A program made the translations under genes and the position numbers. From NCBI GenBank assembly GCA_035698885.1, contig DASSBJ010000121.1:1-11372 (forward strand): a stretch of DNA of 11,372 nucleotides. The letters run 5' to 3'. The stretch comes from VRUE01 sp035698885 (GTDB taxonomy: Bacteria; Actinomycetota; Thermoleophilia; Solirubrobacterales; 70-9). Below, piece by piece: positions 1 to 7,904 of this stretch; position 1 is the first letter of the stretch, and the number at the start of each line of letters is the position of its first letter. Under the pieces are notes generated by a model. The model searched no databases, was not told where the DNA came from, and saw only the letters and a program-made list of their open reading frames with translations.

Positions 1-379
1 GAGCGGCATGCAGGTCGGTGCGCAGCTCCTGCGTGGCCCCGAGGTAGACGTGCGTTGTCTCGTGCCCGACCGGCGCGGAGTAGTGGACCATCGCGCGGAT
101 CACCCGCCGCATCGAGCCCGGCACCGGGATCTCCCGGCAACAGAGCAACGGCACCGCCTCGAGGCCCAGATCGCGCGCCGCGGCAGCCGGGAACTCGGCG
201 TCGAGGTCGTCGGTGGTGGTGAACAGGCAGCTGACCATCGCCGCTGGCTCGAGCCCGTTGCGCTCGATCAGCTCGCGCACCAGGTCCGTCGTCGCGGCGG
301 CGATCGCGGCGGCCTGGTTTGCCTCCGCCTGCACGGCGCCCCGCACAGCGAAGAGCCGCTGGTTCCCGTTGCTGCTCAC
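1..379 (-). CDS. aroH: Chorismate mutase, AroH type (3' end cut by window edge)
   Basis: This gene encodes the monofunctional AroH-class chorismate mutase, which converts chorismate to prephenate at the branch to phenylalanine and tyrosine in the cytoplasm. The 126 visible codons cover nearly the whole family length (about 120-127 residues). All the active-site residues I can align with the Bacillus subtilis enzyme are present: Arg13 in AVRGA, Cys80, Glu83 in CREIPVPG, Arg95, Tyr112 in HVYLG and Arg120. The start is GTG at 377-379, with GGAAAG eight bases upstream. The nearby ATG at 385-387 is in another frame and stops after three codons. Only the last few residues and the stop codon lie beyond base 1. 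It is the last gene of the leftward series and is separated from rluB by 181 bp, so it may have its own promoter, although none is clear. The identification is by family resemblance and is strong. Confidence 0.93.
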   Translation of the reverse strand, partial: MSSNGNQRLFAVRGAVQAEANQAAAIAAATTDLVRELIERNGLEPAAMVSCLFTTTDDLDAEFPAAAARDLGLEAVPLLCCREIPVPGSMRRVIRAMVHYSAPVGHETTHVYLGATQELRTDLHAA

Positions 380-387
380 ACGCGCAT

Positions 388-393
388 CTTTCC
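388..393 (-). promoter_or_regulatory. Ribosome binding site of aroH
   Basis: On the minus strand GGAAAG lies eight bases before the GTG at 377-379. It decides the start: the ATG at 385-387 directly after it runs into TGA after three codons and cannot start the chorismate mutase. Confidence 0.55.
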
Positions 394-466
394 AAACGCA
401 AGGGACCAGACACGCGGCGCGGCGGGTCCTGTCGCGGATTTGGAACCACCATCCTGCGGTCGCTAA

Positions 467-571
467 AGCGTTGGCGGTCGCCTCGCGCTCGGCACCTGGC
501 AGCAGCTCGTCCTGATCGACTTCGATGACCGGCCGCGCGAGCGTACCGTCGTCGTCCAGGTCAGCTCGTAG
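467..571 (+). pseudogene. C-terminal remnant of a YjbQ/UPF0047 family protein
   Basis: On the plus strand, opposite to its neighbours, about 34 codons are open between TAA at 464-466 and TAG at 569-571. The translation contains GGRLALGTWQQLVLIDFDDR (about 473-532) followed by PRERTVVVQVSS. This matches the C-terminal end of the YjbQ/UPF0047 family, including the characteristic G-x4-GTWQ motif. No start codon or N-terminal part (about 100 residues with the catalytic histidines) precedes it: likeness ends near 470 and aroH occupies the DNA further left on the other strand. The last 11 bases overlap the end of rluB. I read it as the leftover end of a gene destroyed when the rluB-aroH junction formed. 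It is unlikely to be expressed. Family assignment is from memory of the motif; chance likeness is possible but improbable over so many positions. Confidence 0.6.
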
Positions 572-1259
572 CGCCGGCCTCGCGCAGTTCCTCGATCTCG
601 GCCTTCGAAAGGCGGCACGCCTCGCCGTCGCCGAGCCCGCCGAGCTCGACCGGCCCGAAGCGCACCCGCTTCAACGCGACGACATCGTTTCCGACCGCCT
701 CGGCCATGCGGCGCAACTGCCGGTTTCGTCCCTCGCGCAGCACCACCTCGACCTCGCGCTCCCCCAGTCGCTTCACCTCCGCCGGCGCCGTCATCCCATC
801 TTCCAGCTCCACCCCACTCGCCAGCCTGCGCAGGTCGGCCTCGCTCGGCGGGCGTCGCAACTCAATTCGGTACGTCTTCGACACTTCGTACCGCGGATGC
901 GTCAGCCGATTGGCCAGCTCGCCGTCGTTGGTCAAGAGCAGCAGGCCCGAAGAGTCCACGTCCAGCCGCCCAACCGGATAGAGCCGAGCCTCCGAATCGA
1001 CCAGGTCGACGACGGGCTTCCGCGACCCCGGCTCGCGCGCCGTGGAGACGACGCCGACAGGCTTGTTGACCGCCCAGACCTCTTGAGCCTCAACCCCGAC
1101 CAGCTCCCCATCCACGCGAACGTCATCGGCATCGCTCACGTCCCTGGCGGGGTCTCGCACGACCTCCCCGTCCACCGTTACGCGCCCGGCACCCACAATC
1201 TCCTCAGCTCTTCGCCGCGAAGCGACTCCCCCATGCGCCAAGAACTTGGCGAGCCTCAC
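561..1259 (-). CDS. rluB: Pseudouridine synthase, RsuA/RluB family (23S rRNA)
   Basis: This 232-residue protein isomerises a uridine in rRNA to pseudouridine. An S4 RNA-binding domain fills residues 1-60 (MRLAKFLAHGGVASRRRAEE). The catalytic domain follows: NKPVG at 65-69, the family motif GRLDVDSSGLLLLTNDG at 97-113 with the catalytic aspartate Asp100, a YEVSKTYRI strand near 124-132, and EGRNRQLRRM at 176-185, typical of the RsuA/RluB/RluE/RluF branch. A partner of scpA/scpB in many Gram-positive genomes is the RluB type, which modifies helix 89 of 23S rRNA, so I prefer rluB over rsuA; the exact target is inferred. Translation starts at GTG (1257-1259). A TGAGGTGGG stretch that includes the scpB stop codon serves as ribosome binding site, with a 12-nt gap, so it is very likely cotranscribed with scpB. 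Confidence 0.9.
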   Translation of the reverse strand: MRLAKFLAHGGVASRRRAEEIVGAGRVTVDGEVVRDPARDVSDADDVRVDGELVGVEAQEVWAVNKPVGVVSTAREPGSRKPVVDLVDSEARLYPVGRLDVDSSGLLLLTNDGELANRLTHPRYEVSKTYRIELRRPPSEADLRRLASGVELEDGMTAPAEVKRLGEREVEVVLREGRNRQLRRMAEAVGNDVVALKRVRFGPVELGGLGDGEACRLSKAEIEELREAGATS

Positions 1260-1271
1260 GATGGACCCACC

Positions 1272-1844
1272 TCACGGCTCGGCACGCTGTTCCCCGGCCT
1301 TCAAGAGTCGCTCCCGCAGCTCCCGCTCGTCCTCGGGAGTCGGATCGAACTGCGCCGGGTCCGGCAGCTGGTCGAGGCCGCCTAGCCCGAAGAGGCGTTC
1401 GAACAGCTCGGTCGTCTTGAACAGGGCGGCGCCGAACTGCGAGCGTCCCGACTCCTCGATCAGGCCCCGCTCGGCCAGCGTCTGCACGGCGGACTCCGAG
1501 GAGACGCCGCGAATCCGCGCCACCTCCGGCCGCGATACCGGCTGCAGGTAGGCGACGATCGCCAGGGTCTCGGCCTGCGCCTGGGTCAGCGGCGGCGTGC
1601 GCGGCTTGGCGAGCAGGCGGCGCGCCGCGTCCTCGCTGCCGGGATCGCTGGCGAGGGCGAAGCCGCCGGAGACCTCGCGCAGGACGACACCCCGCCTGCC
1701 CTCTCCGAGGTCCTCGCGCAACAGCTCGATCGCCTCGGCCACCTGGCCCTCGGTCGCCTGCGTCGCCTCGACCAGGTCGGGCAGCGCGACCGGCTGGGGC
1801 GAGAGGAAGAGCAGCGCCTCGATCGTGCGGCTGAGGTCGCTCAC
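1272..1844 (-). CDS. scpB: Segregation and condensation protein B
   Basis: ScpB (190 residues) is the winged-helix subunit that dimerises and, with the kleisin ScpA, completes the bacterial SMC condensin that compacts and segregates the chromosome. The N-terminus (SRTIEALLFLSPQPVALPDL) matches the first winged helix. The signature LTQAQAETLAIVAYLQPVSR (about residues 86-105), followed by a VSSESAVQTLAERGLIEESG helix-turn-wing, is the second. The tail (about 165-190) is acidic and low in complexity, as is usual. The start is GTG at 1842-1844, overlapping the TGA of scpA as GTGA. This 4-nt overlap indicates translational coupling, which suits subunits of one complex. No cofactor or enzyme motif is expected. 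Assignment rests on motifs, length and position next to scpA. Confidence 0.93.
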   Translation of the reverse strand: MSDLSRTIEALLFLSPQPVALPDLVEATQATEGQVAEAIELLREDLGEGRRGVVLREVSGGFALASDPGSEDAARRLLAKPRTPPLTQAQAETLAIVAYLQPVSRPEVARIRGVSSESAVQTLAERGLIEESGRSQFGAALFKTTELFERLFGLGGLDQLPDPAQFDPTPEDERELRERLLKAGEQRAEP

Positions 1845-2575
1845 GTCGTGCTCGTCTCCTGGCGGACGATCTCGATCGGGCCGAGCGGCTCGCCCTGCTT
1901 CCAGGTCAGCTCGCCCTTGCGGTAGAGCTCGAGCAGCGCGAACAGGGTCACAGCCTGGGTCAGCCGGTCCTCGCCGCCGAACTGCTCGTCGAAGTCGATG
2001 CTCGTCCGTCCGGAGAGCGCGTCGCGCAGCGCCCGCAGGCGCCGCTCGAGCGAGACCGTCGGGCGGATGTGGCTGACGTCGACCGGCGGCGGCACGACCA
2101 GCAGGTCGCCGAGCGCCGCGCCGAGCCGGTCGGGGTCATAGACGGCGACGGCGGCATCGATCGCCACCTTGCGCAGGCTCGGCGGCAGCGCCGCCGCCCG
2201 GTAGAGGTAGCCGCGCGCCGCCTCGAAGCGCTCGCGCAGCGCTTCCGCCGCGCCGCGGTAGCGCCGGTACTCGAGCAGCCGCGCGAGCAGCTCCTCGACT
2301 GCCTCCTCGGGGCCCATCTCCTCCAGCTCGGGGTCGGCGCCGGGCAGCAGCAGCCGCGACTTCAGCTCGAGCAGCGAGGCGATCAGGACCAGGAACTCGG
2401 TCGCCACCTCGAGCTCCAGCTCGCCCTCGCGCTCGAGGTGCTCGATGTAAGCGACGACGACCTCGCCCAGCTCCACCTCGAGCAGGTCGACCTCCTCGCG
2501 CAGCAGGACCGCGATCAGCAGGTCGAACGGCCCGGCGAAGACGTCGAGCTCGAGGTCGAGGTCGGCGACGGCCAT
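1841..2575 (-). CDS. scpA: Segregation and condensation protein A (kleisin)
   Basis: ScpA (244 residues) is the kleisin that bridges the two SMC heads in bacterial condensin. The N-terminal domain that binds the SMC neck has the family pattern FAGPFDLLIAVLLREEVDLL (residues 13-32) and ATEFLVLIASLLELKSRLLL (about 58-77). An acidic linker and helical middle (about 80-190) follow. The C-terminal winged helix that meets the SMC cap contains RLTQAVTLFALLELYRKGEL and ends near EPLGPIEIVRQ. The start ATG at 2573-2575 lies 9 nt after the trpS stop codon, with only a weak GGGA before it, so expression probably depends on readthrough from trpS. The stop codon overlaps the scpB start. Family and partner both agree, and smc itself is not in the window. 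Confidence 0.93.
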   Translation of the reverse strand: MAVADLDLELDVFAGPFDLLIAVLLREEVDLLEVELGEVVVAYIEHLEREGELELEVATEFLVLIASLLELKSRLLLPGADPELEEMGPEEAVEELLARLLEYRRYRGAAEALRERFEAARGYLYRAAALPPSLRKVAIDAAVAVYDPDRLGAALGDLLVVPPPVDVSHIRPTVSLERRLRALRDALSGRTSIDFDEQFGGEDRLTQAVTLFALLELYRKGELTWKQGEPLGPIEIVRQETSTT

Positions 2576-2584
2576 TCCCGAAGA

Positions 2585-3583
2585 CTAGGCCGAAGGCCCG
2601 ATGCCCATGCGGCCGCGCACGTCGGCGACGACCGGGCCGGCAATTGCGCGTGCCCTTTCGGCGCCGGCGGCGAGCGCCTTCTCCAGGGCCGCCTCGTCGG
2701 GGCGCAGCTGCTCGTAGCGCTCGCGGACCGGCGCCAGCAGTTCGACCACTCCCTCGGCGACCGCCTGCTTGAAGTCGCCGTACCCGGCGCCCGCGAACTC
2801 GCGCTCGATCTGCTCGTGGTCGACGCCGCGCACGGCGGCGAGGATGTCGATCAGGTTGGTCACCCCCGGCTTTTCGGGCGAGCGGACGATCTCCGTCCCC
2901 GAGTCGGTGACGGCGCCGCCGAGCTTCTTGCGGATCGTCTTCTCATCGTCGAGCACGAGGACCGTGCCCGACGGGGTGCCGCCGGTGGTCGACATCTTCC
3001 GCTGCGGCTCCTGCAGGTCCATGATCCTCGCCCCGACCTCGGGGATTCGCAGCTCGGGCACGACCAGCGTCTCGCCGAAGCGCTCGTTGAAGCGGCGGGC
3101 GATCTCGCGCATCAGCTCGACGTGCTGGCGCTGGTCGTCGCCGACCGGGACCTCGGTGGCGCGGTAGGCGAGCACGTCGGCGGCCATCAGCACCGGGTAG
3201 AAGAAGAGGGCCGCCGCGACCAGCTCCTGCTGCTTGGCCGACTTGTCCTTGAACTGGTGCATGCGGTTGAGGTCGCCGTGCGAGGTGACGGCGGAGAGCA
3301 GCCAGGTCAGCTCGGCGTGCTCGCGCACGTCGGACTGGCGGAAGAAGATGCAGCGCTCGGGGTCGAGGCCGGCGGCGAGCAGGATCGCCGCGGTGTCGTA
3401 GACCCGATCGCGCAGCTCGGCCGGGTCGTAGGCGACGGAGAGCGCGTGCAGGTCGACGATGCAGAAGATCGCCGGGTCGCCGCGGTCCTGGCCCTCGACG
3501 TACTGGCGAATCGCGCCGATGTAGTTGCCGAGGTGCTTGCGGCCGGTCGGCTGGATGCCGGAGAAGATGATGGGGGCGGGCAC
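2585..3583 (-). CDS. trpS: Tryptophanyl-tRNA synthetase
   Basis: This class I aminoacyl-tRNA synthetase charges tRNA-Trp. I chose GTG at 3581-3583, giving 332 residues and the usual N-terminus (MPAPIIFSGIQPTGRKHLGN). The longer frame back to TTG at 3632-3634 adds 17 arginine- and proline-rich residues encoded by the inverted repeat and has no family counterpart. The HIGH-type ATP motif is HLGN (17-20). VDLHAL (43-48), YPVLMAADVL (129-138) and GDDQRQHVEL (148-157) are tryptophan-pocket and dimer landmarks. The second signature is KMSTT (196-200) in place of the canonical KMSKS; the first lysine is kept. The C-terminal domain (about 215-332) binds the anticodon. Downstream scpA follows after 9 nt. 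Upstream lies a 116-nt gap holding the nested inverted repeat, so trpS probably starts its own transcript or relies on partial readthrough. Confidence 0.93.
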   Translation of the reverse strand: MPAPIIFSGIQPTGRKHLGNYIGAIRQYVEGQDRGDPAIFCIVDLHALSVAYDPAELRDRVYDTAAILLAAGLDPERCIFFRQSDVREHAELTWLLSAVTSHGDLNRMHQFKDKSAKQQELVAAALFFYPVLMAADVLAYRATEVPVGDDQRQHVELMREIARRFNERFGETLVVPELRIPEVGARIMDLQEPQRKMSTTGGTPSGTVLVLDDEKTIRKKLGGAVTDSGTEIVRSPEKPGVTNLIDILAAVRGVDHEQIEREFAGAGYGDFKQAVAEGVVELLAPVRERYEQLRPDEAALEKALAAGAERARAIAGPVVADVRGRMGIGPSA

Positions 3584-3603
3584 GAGTTGCAGCCTATTCG
3601 GGG

Positions 3604-3698
3604 GACGGCAACGGGGTGCCCCTCGCCCCGACAAAACGCGGACTAATTAGACCGCGTCTTTGAGTATCCGCCGGTTCGAGGGGCACCCCGTCGCCGTC
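3604..3698. repeat. Nested inverted repeat between the MFS gene and trpS
   Basis: Two 22-bp arms, 3604-3625 and 3677-3698, are reverse complements except for one base (a in the left arm at 3610-3611 against g in the right). The core of each arm is GGGGTGCCCC flanked by C/G-rich bases. The 51-bp loop contains a second symmetrical element at 3636-3657: ACGCGG and CCGCGT around the perfect palindrome CTAATTAG. The element begins one base after the MFS stop codon and ends 20 bp before the trpS start. The arms alone would make a very stable stem on either strand. It could be a large terminator or RNA processing structure, a leader controlling trpS, or a small non-autonomous mobile repeat. No target-site duplication is obvious at its edges. 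Confidence 0.75.
3631..3658 (-). terminator. Terminator-like hairpin after the MFS gene
   Basis: Read on the minus strand, the inner element gives GACGCGG, a loop region around CTAATTAG, then CCGCGTTTTG: a G+C-rich stem ending in four T residues, as in an intrinsic terminator. On the plus strand the trailing T-run is interrupted (GTCTTTG), so the leftward direction fits better. It would stop transcripts from the MFS gene before trpS. The T-tract is short, so termination may be partial. Confidence 0.45.
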
Positions 3699-3699
3699 T

Positions 3700-5178
3700 T
3701 CACGCGGGTTGCGCCTCATGACCGCACTCGCCGGCTGTAGCGGCGCCACCAGCCGGCACGACCTTTGCTTGCTTGCGGGGGTTCTCGATGCCGAAGGCGG
3801 CGACGATGCCACCGGCGATCATCAACAGGCCGGCGATCAGCATGCCGAGGTGGAAGGCGGCGGCCGAGGCTTCGGGGGCTCCGGCGGTCAGCGGTCCGTT
3901 GGCGACTTCGCGGCCGACGCCGGCGTCGAACTTGGCGGCGATCACCGCGCCGAGCACGGCGACCGAAAGCAGGCCGGCTACCCGGGAGACGCCGTTGCTG
4001 ATCCCGGAGGCGATGCCGACGTGGCGCTCTTCGACCGAGTCGAGCACGGTCGCCGTCAGCGGCGCGACCGTCGCCGAGAGGCCGAGGCCGAAGACGAGGA
4101 TGCCCGGCAGCACCTGCGTCAGGTAGGCCGCCTCGGCGCCGACCCGGGTCAACAGGATCAGGCCGATTCCGCCGACGACAGGGCCCGCGCTCATCGGCAG
4201 GCGGGGGCCGGTGCCGGAGGCGAGCCGTCCCCAGCGCGGCGAGAGGAAGAAGAGGATCAGCGAGACCGGCGTCGTCGCCAGGCCCGCCTCGATCGGCGTG
4301 TAGCCGGCGACCTGCTGGAGGAAGATCGCGACGAAGAAGAGGCCGCCGATCAGCCCCGCATAGGCCGCCAGCGTGGTCAGGTTGGCGACGCGGAAGTTGC
4401 GGATGCGAAACAGCGAGAGCTCGAGCATCGGGTGGCGGGCGCGCGCCTCGTGCGCGACGAAGAGCGCGAGGCAGGCCACCCCGGCGATCATCGGCGCCCA
4501 GACGACAGGGCTGCCCCAGCCGTAGTTCGGCTGCTCGATCAGGGCGAGGACCGGACCGCCGAGGCCGGCGGCGGAGAGCGCGATGCCAAGCCAGTCGACG
4601 CCGCGGAAGGCCTCCATGTCGCGCGTCTCCTCGACCGAGTGCAGGGTCAGCGCCACCGTCCCCGCGATCAGCGGGATGTTGACCCAGAAGATCGCCCGCC
4701 AGGAGAGGATCTCGATCAGGGCGCCGCCGCCGGCCGGCCCGATCACCGTCGCGATCCCGGTCCAGGCGGTCCAGGTGCCGACCGCCTGCCCGCGCGCCGC
4801 GCCCTCGAAGGTCGCGGCGACGATCGCCAGCGAGCCGGGCACCAGCAGCGCCCCGGCGATCCCCTGCAGGGCTCGCGCGGCGACGAGGAACTGCACGCTG
4901 GGCGCCACGGCGCAGAGGACCGAGCAGGCGCCGAAGGCGATCAGGCCGATGACGAAGACGCGCCGCCGCCCGAACTGGTCGCCGAGCGAGCCGCCGACCA
5001 GGAGCAGCGAGACAAGCGTCAGCATGTAGGCCTCGACCACCCACTGCTGCCCGGCAAGCCCCGCGTCGAGCCCGTCGGCGATCGCCGGCAGCGCCACGTT
5101 GACCACCGTCGAGTCGAGGAAGACGACGGTCGAGCCGAGGATCGTCGCGACGAGGGTCAGTCGCTGCGCACGTGACAC
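3700..5178 (-). CDS. MFS drug efflux transporter, DHA2 (EmrB/QacA) family
   Basis: This is a 492-residue proton-driven antiporter of the major facilitator superfamily in the cytoplasmic membrane, probably exporting drugs or other toxic compounds. DHA2 marks are LDSTVVNVALPAI in helix 1 (21-33), motif A GGSLGDQFGRRRVF (62-75), RALQG (102-106) and antiporter motif C from GPAGGG (147) through SWRAIFWVN (159-167). Hydrophobic segments continue to about residue 464, consistent with the 14 helices of this subfamily. The last 27 residues are polar and cytoplasmic. GTG (5176-5178) is the first start codon that places helix 1 properly; no clear Shine-Dalgarno precedes it. It lies 21 nt after the restriction gene and may be read from the same transcript. 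The substrate cannot be told, and no regulator gene adjoins it. Confidence 0.88.
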   Translation of the reverse strand: MSRAQRLTLVATILGSTVVFLDSTVVNVALPAIADGLDAGLAGQQWVVEAYMLTLVSLLLVGGSLGDQFGRRRVFVIGLIAFGACSVLCAVAPSVQFLVAARALQGIAGALLVPGSLAIVAATFEGAARGQAVGTWTAWTGIATVIGPAGGGALIEILSWRAIFWVNIPLIAGTVALTLHSVEETRDMEAFRGVDWLGIALSAAGLGGPVLALIEQPNYGWGSPVVWAPMIAGVACLALFVAHEARARHPMLELSLFRIRNFRVANLTTLAAYAGLIGGLFFVAIFLQQVAGYTPIEAGLATTPVSLILFFLSPRWGRLASGTGPRLPMSAGPVVGGIGLILLTRVGAEAAYLTQVLPGILVFGLGLSATVAPLTATVLDSVEERHVGIASGISNGVSRVAGLLSVAVLGAVIAAKFDAGVGREVANGPLTAGAPEASAAAFHLGMLIAGLLMIAGGIVAAFGIENPRKQAKVVPAGGAATAGECGHEAQPA

Positions 5179-5199
5179 CCGAGCGAGTCTACGCCGGGG

Positions 5200-7895
5200 T
5201 CAGAACGGTGCGTAGGGGGCCCCGGCAAGGATCTCCGCATGCAGTCTCGCCAGGCGGGCCTTGGCCTCAAGTGGGTCGTGCGCGACGGCGGACTCCCAGC
5301 CGTAGGCCCGCGCAACCGATTCGTCGAGCCGGCTGTGCAGCGCGGCGATCTCCGACCATGCGCCTTCGTCGACCCGGTTGTAGAGATCGGTCAGGCCGAT
5401 CCTCTGCTCGACGCAGACTGCCTGACGCTGCTCGATCAGCTGCCCCGCCACAGCGCCGATCTCCTCGCGGACGCCCTCGTCGGGTTGCGGCCAGGGAAAG
5501 GTCTCGAAGCAGGAGGTGGGCGTGTAGCGGAGGTCGACCCTCAGAGTCGAGGACTCCGAATGCGCCCAGGCGCCGTGGATCGAAGACATGAGGACGCCGA
5601 TGGAGTAGTCGTCGTCGAAGGCGAAAACAATCGTGAGATCGCTAGGACACACCGACGCCTCGGTCCAGCAATAGAGAAAGCGCTTGCCGATTCGATTTCC
5701 GGCGACGTAGCGACTGAATGGCGCGATCGCCGCACGCATCTTCGGTCGCGGCTCGGCAAACCGCCACCAATAGCGCCGATAAGCCTCGCGATTGTTCTGG
5801 TCTCGCGTCGGCTTCACCCGCTCCCGGACGAGGTCGATTGCCTCGGGAAATCCCATCGCCTCCTCCAGGGAGCGCATAGCGAAGTCGACGATGAACCGCC
5901 GTGGCCGCTGTTCGGGCTCCTCGGTGATGTCGTCACCGATCAAGTAGGGCCGCACCACGTCCTCGTACGACGCATCCTCGCGGGCGAGGATCGTCTCGGC
6001 TTCCTCTCGGTCGAGGTAGAAGTTGCCCGCCGGAATCGGCCCCTGAAACGAGCGGCCCTTGTTCTCCGCCAGCGGCGCGTACTCCTCGATCGCCAGCTTC
6101 GACTCGCGCAGGCGCGTGTTGATGCCGGCAACCTCCTCACCGTCCAGGACGAATCGCTTGGGCGGCACGCTCGGCCTCTGAACCCAGTTGACGATGCTGA
6201 CGTTGACCACCGCCTCGCCAGGCCACTTCTGGCGCGAGACCGCATCGGTGATCGCCCCGCCCTTCTCCACCGCGTAGTTGAGGCTGGCCCCCCGCGACCT
6301 GTTCTGGCTGATCGAGTTGGTCCCGACCAGGCCCGCCCGATCGTCGGGTCGCATCTGATCCGCCGCGCGCCGGAACCAATAGACGCAGAGGTCCTTGAGA
6401 CCCGCGTCGAAACGGCCCTTGAGCCACTCGACGTAATCCTCGTCGAGGACCCCGCGCAGGTTCTGGGACCCGTGGTAGGGCGGGTTGCCGATGATCGCAT
6501 TCGCCTCGCCCCAGTCGGCTTTCAGCGCGTCGGCGCGGCGGATACCGGAAAGGTCGGCAAGCGGCAGCGTGCTCTCGTGCAGCTCCAACTCCTCCACGGC
6601 GAGCCTGTGTCCCATCCACAGCGTAACCCTGGCCAGGTCGACGCCGAACTGCTCGATCTCGATGCCCCGCATGTTCTGCAGCGGGAAGAAGGCGCTGAGT
6701 CCCTCTTGCAAAGGACGGCCCTCGGCCAGCGCCAGCTTGGAGACCCGTGCGGCGAGCTTTGCCTCGATCCGACGTAGCTCGCGATAGGCCACGTAGAGGA
6801 AATTGCCGGAGCCGCAAGCGGGGTCGAGCACGATGTAGTTGAGCAGATCGCCTTGCGCCGAGCGCGCGTCGTCATAGCTGTCGATCGCCTCGATCCTCGC
6901 CGTCCAGGGTTCGACGATCGTCGGCCCGACGATCTTCTGAATCTCCGACTCGTGGGTGTAGTGGGCGCCGAGCTGCCACTGCTTGTCGTGACCGAAGACG
7001 CCCTGGAGGAGCGAGCCGAAGATCGACGGCTGCACCTCGTGCCAGCTCGATGCGCTGACCTCGCGCAACAGGGCTAGCTCCTCGGGCGTCATGTCGATGC
7101 GGCTCGGCTCGGAGAAGAGCGACCCGTTCGCGTATGGGACTCCGGCGTAGAGCCCGTGCGTCGGACGCTCCGGACTCGGGTCGTCCAGGTACTCGAACAG
7201 CCGGCCCAGGTCGTCGGCGCTGGACCGCCGGGGGTTGGCGATCAGGTCGTCGACGACGCGCGTGAAGCCCTGTCCCGGGATCTGTCCCAGATCCTCCGCG
7301 AACATGCACCAGACCGCCTGCAGGAGAAAGCGGCGCCGGGATTGCGGGTCGCCCTCGCCCCGCTTCTCGAGTTGCTGGAAGAGTTCGGCCAACTTGCCTA
7401 CGGCTTCGAGGGTGACTCCCTCCTGGCGGGCGTTGAAGACCGGTTCGTCGCCGGCCAAGAAGAGCAGCGACGTGTAGCGATCGGGTAGCTCCTCGAGATC
7501 GAACTTGACGCGCGGCGCGTTTGGAAACCTCCCGGGCTCCCAGATCTCGAAGCGCCTGAACGCGCAGAGCACGACGTACTCGGGCGCGGGAATGCCTCGG
7601 TCGACGTCCGCCGCCTCACGCCAGTAGCCGAGCGCCTGCTCGCGGTGCTTGGCGAGCCTTCCCGCCTCGCTCGCCGACTTCATCTCGAAGATGCAGATCC
7701 GAGGCCAGATCAGATCGACGAAGCCGCCTGCCTGGAACTGCTCGAACTTCGCCACGTCGGAAGGCGCTTGCCGTAGCAGGCGAAGAGCTCCGTTAGGAAC
7801 GTCTGCGCCTCGCCGCGCTCGTAGCCGTCGCGGACGCTCCAGTGCGCGACGAAGCGCGTCAGGTTGGTCCTGATCTCCTCACCGGTCAGCGGCAT
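5200..7895 (-). CDS. MmeI-like (type IIL) restriction-modification protein, frameshifted near the 5' end
   Basis: One chain should both methylate adenine and cut DNA, as in MmeI. Residues below count from the internal GTG at 7753-7755 (851 codons). The nuclease motif is Asp14-x9-Glu24-x-Lys26 (VDLIWP...FEMK), the spacing known for MmeI. A helical spacer (about 100-260) leads to GAHYT (263-267), SAM motif I DPACGSGNFL (311-320) and adenine-methylase motif IV NPPY (424-427). The target-recognition region should lie at about 530-760, with a helical C-terminus. The family's first residues (MPLTGEEIRTNL...TELFACYG) are encoded from ATG 7893-7895, after a GAGG site, in a different frame. The two frames join near 7770 if one base is restored, giving about 898 residues. 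So it is either a recent frameshift mutation, an assembly error, or translated from the GTG, which lacks a ribosome site. G+C is lower than in the neighbours, suggesting transfer. Confidence 0.85.
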
Positions 7896-7904
7896 CTGTC
7901 CTCG
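7896..7904 (-). promoter_or_regulatory. Ribosome binding site of the MmeI-like gene
   Basis: GAGGACAG stands immediately before ATG 7893-7895 on the minus strand, within the 9-nt gap after the small upstream ORF. No comparable site precedes the in-frame internal GTG at 7753-7755, so the original start was at 7895. Confidence 0.55.

Noticed and set aside
3584..3634. N-terminal extension of TrpS to TTG 3632-3634
   Set aside because: The extra 17 residues come from the inverted repeat and do not match TrpRS, whose chain starts just before the IIFSGIQPTG segment.
2069..3646. 525-codon open frame on the plus strand across scpA and trpS
   Set aside because: It is the mirror of two well-recognised minus-strand genes and shows no family resemblance. 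The same holds for the long plus-strand frames over 3709-5175, 5239-6777 and 7987-9357.
3660..3690. tRNA T-arm-like GGTTCGAGG
   Set aside because: The flanking bases cannot form the five-pair T stem, and no acceptor or anticodon arm is found nearby.
3584..3699. T-box riboswitch for trpS
   Set aside because: No specifier stem with a Trp codon, no conserved T-box sequence and not enough length; only the inverted repeat is seen.
7760..7775. Programmed -1 ribosomal frameshift site
   Set aside because: The sequence around the frame junction (GGCAAGCGCC on the minus strand) is no slippery heptamer, and no strong downstream structure was recognised.
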